Positions 57,333 to 64,000 of a stretch of 64,000 nucleotides of DNA are shown here, piece after piece; position 1 is the stretch's first letter; every line of letters begins with the position of its first letter. The stretch comes from Leucocoprinus leucothites (taxonomy: Eukaryota; Basidiomycota; Agaricomycetes; Agaricales; Agaricaceae), in contig JAACJO010000023.1 of assembly GCA_013368445.1 (NCBI GenBank), positions 62,001-126,000 of the forward strand, written 5' to 3'. The notes below the pieces were generated by a model. It saw only the letters and a list, made by a program, of their open reading frames with translations, did no database searches and was not told where the DNA came from. A program made the translations under genes and the position numbers.

Positions 57333-58677
57333 AGTGGCTGTGCTTTACTCTTTGATGACTACTCGCGAGTCCATTCGCCAGTTGCTCGAGCCTCTTCAAC
57401 GCGCTCGGCCAAAGGACTCCATTCTGGAATATACCTGCACATCGTGAATTAAATCTTAAGCTCTACCCAAATCTGCTGAAACTCCAGCTGATGCCGCGGG
57501 TCGCGGTTTGGATTCGGATTGTGCTGTTGTTGCTCGACTCTGTATCCGAAAGACCAGGTTTCCTTTCGCGTTCGGATGCTATGGAAAGAAAATAGGAATC
57601 TGACAAGTGTTGAATGGGCGCAAAATGCCCGTCATCAGGGCTACAAAATCTATTGCAACAACGTCCTTCGGTTCTCGGACTGACGTCGTGTTCTTTCCAG
57701 TATCTGGACACATTTCAGCGTGCTAATGCAGGAGATGCATATCTCCAAGCCGTTCCGAGGCGGTACTCTCACCCGATTGATGTTCACTGCGAGAAGGAAT
57801 ACCGGAAATTCCTGTTTGCGAAATAATTCGTCCGTCTCTTTCCTCGTTTTACTCGGCTAAACTTATAACAGGTGTGGCGAGTGAGGCTGCGCTACCGTCC
57901 TATTCTCACTGGTGCCTCTTTATCTCCGTCACCCTACCATAAACCACTTCCTCGGATGATCAGCCAACCCGTAAGGCTCTCGCAAATGATCCTGTGGCAG
58001 ACGTAGGCTCATCTGCGACGCAATGAACGATCTCAAACGTATCTTCAAACTGTCACGGTTATTTGGAATGAATAATGCACAGAGGTCGAAATCAGCAGGT
58101 TATCCACCCCCCGTGCGCGACGAAACAGTAATAATTTGCTGGACATTAATATGGCGAGTGGAGTGGGTCGTCTTCCTATTTCAGCTACCTCCTCCTCACC
58201 CTGTCTACGGAATAGCGGATGCATACAAAGAGTAGCTAAGACTGATATCACAAGCATATGAGCGCGCAAACGAACGAGCCAAAACACTGTTTCTCAAGGC
58301 ACTCCTTGAGCAGCTCAAAGAGGCTCGAAGAGAACGCATCCGAAACCAGACTAAGGAACGAGCTCGGGAAATCCGTGGCGAGATAACTCGCTCATTCGTG
58401 AGACGGCTGTGCCAGCGCCCTCCAGCTCAGATCCTCAGTCGGATAACAGCTGTTGGATGAATTTTCAAACCACTCGAGCGAGGTTGGGTACACTGCGATC
58501 GTGAAACAGAGGCTAGGTCGAAGATTCAGAAACCCGGATGCATGGATCGTTGAGGAGAGTCGGGGAAAAGAGGCTGAACTAGATGTAATTGCGGAGGTCA
58601 CTCGTCGGCAAAACAGGCTGAAGCGAGAAGCAGACGATGCATTAACCAGCCAGGATGGTTCTGCTATGCCGCCATAA
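57333..58677 (+). pseudogene. Inverted broken copy of the LYR-motif gene
   Basis: This is colinear with 42482-43824 but on the opposite strand. It begins TRESIRQLLEPLQRARP at 57355 and runs through the exon with CEKEYRKFL, the RYRPILTGASLSPSPYHKPL block, ANERAKTLFLKALLEQL and EVGYTAIVKQRLGRRFRNP to MPP-stop at 58677. The LYR motif itself is lost (an in-frame TGA follows EYTCTS near 57444), and frameshifts and stops (for example the TAG near 58233) break the rest. Intron sequences are kept, including the CTAAACTTATAACAG branch and acceptor, so it arose by DNA duplication. Some similarity continues just upstream of the start. Confidence 0.92.
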
Positions 58678-59872
58678 ATACTCTCGCGTTCCTTAATGTC
58701 CGCTCGGATAAAATGTTTGTGGGTCCCCCGCTTGGTACATTAGTCGTTTGGGCCCTGTGCTCAAATTGCGTGACCTATCCATGAAGCTTCAACTCTCTTC
58801 CTTCACCCGGTGGCTCACCACAAAGGTGGCGCATGTTTTGCCATGATACCGAACCTGCCTGTGGAGTTCCTGGAGGAACTTTCCTCCTCCGCCCTGAGCG
58901 AGCCCACCCTTTCCAATGACTCGACGCGAAGTCCTTAAAACTCGAGAGCGCCTCACCAAATCCAAGAAACAAGACTTTCCCCAGGTCAACACCCAGAATT
59001 CCTGAAGAAGTGGCTGCCACTCTTTCAACCCCGAGATTGACGACCCTTTACCTGACTTCTGCAACTTCTGAGTGGAACGATCTCGACATAGGTCGCAAGC
59101 TTAAGCTTGACAGAACAGCTCGCTTGGCTAGACGTCCCGTCCACACTCATTAATCATTCCCCGCACCCTCTGACCTAGTCCGAGTTCTCAATGCAACTAG
59201 ATGTTCAGCGTTTAGGACGACCTCGGGGAGTTGGAGCTTTGTCCGGGGTCTTAGGTATGTTCGGTGACATGCTTGACATGAACCCCGTGCATGTTGAAGA
59301 GCCGCCACTGTCATATCTCTCCTTTGTGGAGTGAGCTTCTTTGCGATTAAGTAGCCTCTCGACCCTTTGTCGCCGGAAAGGCAACTTCTCAATTAGGGCT
59401 TTTTCTTTATCTGTCTTCATTGATACAATCAAGCTATTCGACAAGCACGAACACAAAGAGACCAAAGGATAAGAAATACTCGAATATAGAACTTACAATC
59501 TGACATATCATTACGCAGCCAACAAACAGAGCGAAGACATGCAGCAACCTAACAGTCGGCAAATTGTACGTGATACATCAAGATTGTTTGATCATCTGAT
59601 ATCAGTTTCTCTCTGTTGCTGTTACTCTCCTTATGGAACTTGACCTTCTCACCACGAATGGAGAACGAGTGTAATCCGGTAGACCTCCGACCAATCAGGA
59701 CCCGGGTTCTAAGGGTAGCGTAAAGTACGACGTGCTTCGAGTGGCCATGGATTAATACATGTGGATACACGGGAGCGCATGTCGGAGATGCCAGCGATAG
59801 GATCCTTCTGCCTATCACAGACCCAACACTTCACTCAGGACAGCACTTTCCCCTGCATTGTACGTCGCAACG
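58678..59872. other. Gene-poor stretch
   Basis: I see no supported gene. Overlapping short frames near 58790-59150 give peptides on both strands but no recognisable domain. Confidence 0.5.
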
Positions 59873-61544
59873 ATGGGGTCAAGCTTCAATGAGCTCCCAA
59901 GAGAGATCTTGGAGAGAATACTCGGATACGTAAGTCATTTGTATTAGCTGTCGGACCAACGAAATCACAATCTTTCTTCTTCCACTCACGCTATAGCTCC
60001 CTCGCGGAAGAGATTCCAAGTTTTGCGATCTACGCTTAATATCTAAGCGACTCGATATTATAGTCGGCGCTATCATATTCGCGAAGATTTCCTATTCGGC
60101 TTTCGGTCGTGATCCTCGTGATACAGAGGACGACCTTGTCAGGATGACGACTGTTCTTCAGAACGTCAAAAATCTCTGTTTCATGACCACCAAGTCTCAA
60201 GTCTTTTTAGGCGATCCCGCTCCCTGGCCCGGGATTGTCGATGCGTTCACTCAAAACACTGTGAATCTTACCAACCTCGAGTATGTCTGAATGGTTTTCC
60301 CTTGCCATCCAGCTTTCGTCAATCTGTTGACAACATCCAATTCCAGATGGTTTCATACATTAGATGGCGACTACGGCCCGAAGAGCATTGAAAAAGTCAC
60401 CCACTCCCTCAGTTCGTTGCCAAACCTCCGGGAACTCTCTTTACGTTTGGATTCTTTTGCGAGCGCGGAATTGCAAGTTATGCAAGGGAAACAACCAGAT
60501 ATCAGCTTTGAGCTCCACCTTGAACCCATCTCTAACTTGCGAAGCCTCGCAATCGAATGGAACATGGACCGACGGCCACCTCCGAACATCCTCGCACAGA
60601 TCTCAGGTGTGCTGACACGTAGCCCTGGCCTAGAAGAGCTGAAAATCGTTATCCCGCACGCGTACCATCTAGGCGAGCACTACGGACCACAGGTGACATT
60701 CGGAGAGATATTTGATGCGACTTCGTCCCTACCAACCTCCATGAAGCTCATATCTCTCGAGACACGTGCCGTGGTTGTCGATGGGAGCACATTCCGTAGG
60801 CACCTCCGGCATTTTCGACACCTGAGTGCATTACGAATCCGACATGACCCCAGCCCCTCAGCTGGACAGAATATAGGAGAGGTTTTTCAGGTGCTTGCAT
60901 CGGAGCGGATCGAGCTCCGAAACGTCCACATTGATGTCATCCACCACCCCAATGTTTTTGATTACCTGTCGTCGTATTCGGGTATTCAAGAGCTCTCCTT
61001 GAAGCCAGGCCACCCTCTAGACGACTCTTCTGCGCTTATTAGACGGTGCTTCGAATTAGTGCTGCCTGCACAGTCGAGCTCATTAACGTCGCTGCGGATA
61101 GGTGGAAATTTGCGCACGCAGTGGTCGAGAGTTAATACGGAAGAATATCTAGCAGCGGTGGCTGAGTGTAAATTGTTGAAGTATCTTTGCTGTTGGATTT
61201 GGGTGACATATGCCGAAGCTGAGTCCCGAAACTCAGCTGTCGTGGTGAGACTCTCGAGGAGTAAATATGCATGAGCTTACCGGCCTTGCCATTAGGATCC
61301 CTGGCTCGAGGTTGTGCTAAGACTTCCAAATTTACAGAGGTTCAACTGCCCTCCCGTGGTTCTCAAGAAGAGAAGCTTTGCAAGGTATGAGGTCATCGAA
61401 GAACCGCCTCCAGGTGAACGTGATCCTGACCCCGATGTTCGATATTTTCTGGAGAAAGCTGTTTTTGATTTCAAGTGGGGAAAACAAATGCAATGTAGGG
61501 TTGATGCGCGATATAGAGAGAAATCTTGTGTTTTATTAGTGTAA
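59873..61544 (+). CDS. F-box protein, four exons
   Basis: A likely SCF substrate receptor. It starts at ATG 59873: FNELPREILERILGY, intron (GTAAGT...TATAG, ends 59998), then LPRGRDSKFCDLRLISKRLD, the usual F-box with Leu-Pro and spaced hydrophobics. A second intron lies near 60282-60352, then SIEKVTHSLSSLPNLRELSL and a leucine-rich region (HFRHLSALRIRHDPSPSAGQ; SYSGIQELSLKPGHPL). The third intron is GTGAGA...TTAG at about 61242-61295; the last exon, DPWLEVVLRLPNLQRFNCPP, ends at 61544. Reading frames and phases join well, with no lesions. The target is unknown. Confidence 0.82.
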
Positions 61545-61721
61545 GAAAGCAATTGAAGGATGACTATGTCATTGTGAGACCATTGCTGGGTTCCGTAGAT
61601 CTCAATCTTTGCTTTGCTCAACACTTGTAGAAACAATATCATATGAGTCAAAGTGGGAAAGGGTATGGACAAGGTACAAAATTGAATTGCTTAGTACGAT
61701 ATATAAAAGCTAATCGGGTGT
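61545..61721. other. Convergent 3' intergenic region
   Basis: 177 bp between two convergent F-box genes; nothing else is seen. Confidence 0.6.
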
Positions 61722-63131
61722 CTATGACTGTCGACCATCTACCGAAAGGCGTTCGATATGTATCGCAACGAACTTAACTTTTCGGCGCTTGATCTTCGAG
61801 AATCGGTCATCAATTGAGCTTGAATTCATGCCCCTCCAATTTTCTAAAGTAAATCCAGATACCACCTCCGAGTCCCTCACTCCAATGCTTGAAATTATTG
61901 TACACTCCTGTAACCTTGGGAAGAACCCCAGTTCACCGAGAATGCTGTCCAGGTTCTTCCACAACAGGTCAAGACTTTTCCAAAGGAGTTGTGACAAAGC
62001 GACATCGCAATTGCCGACCAGTTGATATATCAAACCAACCCGCAGTATGTTTTCCTTCGCTGGTAGCTTTTGTAGCAATTGACAGGCCCAGTCCAGGGGG
62101 AAAGCAGCTATGCTAGCTGGTGCATTGCAGATAGCCGTCGTCAACGTCAAATTCAAGACTTGAACCTCACACAACTTTGAAAGGTCAGTCTTTTCAAGAG
62201 GGAGCCCAGCTTGTGCATCTACCAAACTTGTCAGGGCATTAACACTTGAAGTCGCCATAAACGCACCCCAAGGTCGACAGACTCCAATGGCTAGCTCTCT
62301 GACTGAACCCCCAAAACTCTTCAAAAATTGCCCCACAATCGAAGAAGCAGTACGTGCCCCGACCTTCGAATCAACGTAATCAAGTTCCAGATTGCGAAGC
62401 TTATCAGGTGAAATGTAGCTCGTGTTTCGAAGATGAAAATGAAGGAACCGAGAGATAAGGGCTGTCCCTTCCAATCTCAGGGAGTGAAGAGGGACGAGGG
62501 CGTGCTGAGGGCCTTTCAAGCTTGCCAACCCTTGTTTCAAAGCTGAGAATCCATGTTGGTCATCGTGGAAAAGAGGATAAAGCACTGTCGTATCTTCAAG
62601 GTCAAGTACGCGAACATTCCGGCAATATGGGAGGACAAGGAGTGGGAAACCCGACCATTCAACTGCAGAGAACTTGACCGTCAGTGTCCGCAGGCTCTCC
62701 TTGCCCAGAAGTTGAACTAGCTGCTTTATAGACTCGGGTGTAGCTCGGTCCCAGCCGGACCCCGCATCAGTAACGTCGAGATTCTTCAGGTTTGGCAATT
62801 TGTTCAGAGTAGAGAGGATTCCGGTGTCAACGAAAGCCGTGATGATACGCCGAATTTTGACGGATATAACAAAGGACAGGAGGCGCTCCTTTGTGGCGGA
62901 GGTGGGTTGGGAAGCCAAATTGTTGAACCTGTTCCCCAAAACGATGCTCGAGAAGAATTTAGGTCTGAAGGCGACTCGCCAAATATGGCTGACCACTGAC
63001 GCGCTTCTCCAAGTCTCTTTGTCCCTGACATTGGACGCAATCTCTCCGACGACATCAAGAGGGAGAGAAGGACAAGGTTTGGTTAGTAGACCTTGATGTT
63101 CGTTTGCCTCTACAAAGTGAGGACTGGCCAT
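61722..63131 (-). CDS. F-box protein, single exon, 469 residues
   Basis: A likely SCF substrate receptor without introns. It starts at ATG 63131. The F-box near residues 20-65 reads CPSLPLDVVGEIASNVRD and WRSASVVSHIWRVAFRPKFF, a basidiomycete-type variant. The remainder has irregular leucine-rich strands (LNKLPNLKNLDVTDAGSG; LRTLTVKFSAVEWSGFPLLV; VLDLEDTTVLYPL; LHSLRLEGTALISRFLHF) as in agaricomycete F-box receptors. It differs from the gene at 59873 and is not a recent duplicate of it. It ends at 61722. The substrate cannot be told. Confidence 0.82.
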   Translation of the reverse strand: MASPHFVEANEHQGLLTKPCPSLPLDVVGEIASNVRDKETWRSASVVSHIWRVAFRPKFFSSIVLGNRFNNLASQPTSATKERLLSFVISVKIRRIITAFVDTGILSTLNKLPNLKNLDVTDAGSGWDRATPESIKQLVQLLGKESLRTLTVKFSAVEWSGFPLLVLPYCRNVRVLDLEDTTVLYPLFHDDQHGFSALKQGLASLKGPQHALVPLHSLRLEGTALISRFLHFHLRNTSYISPDKLRNLELDYVDSKVGARTASSIVGQFLKSFGGSVRELAIGVCRPWGAFMATSSVNALTSLVDAQAGLPLEKTDLSKLCEVQVLNLTLTTAICNAPASIAAFPLDWACQLLQKLPAKENILRVGLIYQLVGNCDVALSQLLWKSLDLLWKNLDSILGELGFFPRLQECTIISSIGVRDSEVVSGFTLENWRGMNSSSIDDRFSKIKRRKVKFVAIHIERLSVDGRQS

Positions 63132-64000
63132 GGAGCTAGTAAATGGGAGGATGGACTATTAAGAGAGTGAGTAGTAGATGGCGAGGGTATGCAGTTGCTG
63201 GTGCCAACAAGAGTGGTGTCAGTATGACCTTCTCACGGCACGCACTTTAGTCCGGATGACCCTGCAACAAACGCTGTCAGGTATAAGCGAGGTATAAGCC
63301 TCATTTCTTACTTTTCAGAGTTTGCAAGGGATCACCACGATATCCAATGCCCCAAACTACCCCAATGATTGAAGCTTGAGCTTGATGGTCGACCCGGCCA
63401 CATTTAGCACTCTTGAGCTTAAGGGGAGATTACGAGCCAATGTTCTCGGACAGTCACTACCTAGATTTTCCTGATGGTTCGATCAAGACAATGCGTCTAC
63501 ACGTTATCTTTTTGAAGTGATTTATTACTGTGTTCTGTTCTGCTCAGACACACCGCAAAATATGTAGAGCAATGCAAGGGTATGTGGGGGGTATATCCCT
63601 GCCCCTCTCTAAAATTTATATGACAATAGAACAAATATTCTACCGACGAACGGTGGCGGTGACGTTCGAGAGTCTCTTGTCGCCGTTGTTCTTACAGGCC
63701 TCGGATTAGCACTCACAACTGGTCTGATATACTCTGAATCGGGTGTATACTACTATAATCTATTGATTTCTTGGAAAATTGGTTGACCATCTTCCTTCTT
63801 CCCTACAAAAGATCAAGTATCTCTGCTGCATTGATTTTACTGTCTTACCCGTCGCTCAAAAGCACCCGGGAAAAGTTCTCGATTTGGAGTCTTTTCTCAC
63901 CTGAGAACGTTTATACCATGTGCTCAGGGCAAAAAAGGGATATCATACTCGGATGCATAGCGACGTGAGAAGTTGATAGTTCAGCGTGGCTGTGCTAGAG
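63132..64000. other. Window end, no gene seen
   Basis: The first part should hold the promoter of the F-box gene ending at 63131. Open frames such as 63771-63968 have no recognisable domain. Confidence 0.5.

Overview
The window is nuclear DNA of a filamentous basidiomycete, almost certainly an agaricomycete. The evidence is short (about 45-90 nt) GT-AG introns in nearly every host gene, DUF6533-type membrane and HNH-domain families typical of basidiomycetes, F-box/LRR proteins, and Ty3/gypsy chromoviruses. I cannot name the species.

Region 1 (1-28140) is a nested transposon pile. The oldest layer is made of decayed LINE pieces (1-837, + strand; about 24760-27590, - strand) and an old gypsy copy of family B (about 903-22456). 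Two younger elements sit inside the old B copy. Element A is a chromovirus at 1302-10261, with 664-bp LTRs that differ at only two positions I can see and a GCCAC target duplication. Element B is at 12502-20697, with 560-bp LTRs and a CCCAG target duplication, and it inserted into an older member of its own family. Further right are two inverted family-B LTRs, one split by a Tc1-type transposon with 215-bp inverted repeats (22860-24452), and then a 472-bp MITE (27666-28137). Most breaks look like CpG deamination: CGA codons became TGA.

Region 2 (28400-47000) holds host genes: a SEP/UBX Cdc48 cofactor of the Shp1/p47 type, SEC13, a kinase-like gene, a frameshifted F-box gene, a large conserved protein with a C-terminal calponin-homology-like part, a DUF6533 membrane protein, a LYR-motif protein, and the 25-kDa subunit of cleavage factor I (CFIm25/NUDT21).

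Region 3 (47065-64000) holds a SulP transporter with STAS and cyclic-nucleotide-binding-like domains (YGR125W/Vsb1 type), an HNH-domain gene, a duplicated fragment of the transporter 3' end, a Tvp38/DedA-type Golgi membrane protein, an inverted broken copy of the LYR gene, and two F-box genes.

The most interesting material is in the retroelements. Both LTR families appear to prime reverse transcription from their own transcript (Tf1-type self-priming), with identical geometry: TATATAAG lies 36 nt upstream of a 10-nt sequence whose exact complement lies 2 nt inside the 5' LTR. Element A has a canonical -1 slippery heptamer at the gag stop and an extra zinc-knuckle ORF downstream of pol, in the pol frame. 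Element B carries an antisense ORF whose six cysteines, spaced like a Zn2Cys6 cluster, are kept in two diverged copies.
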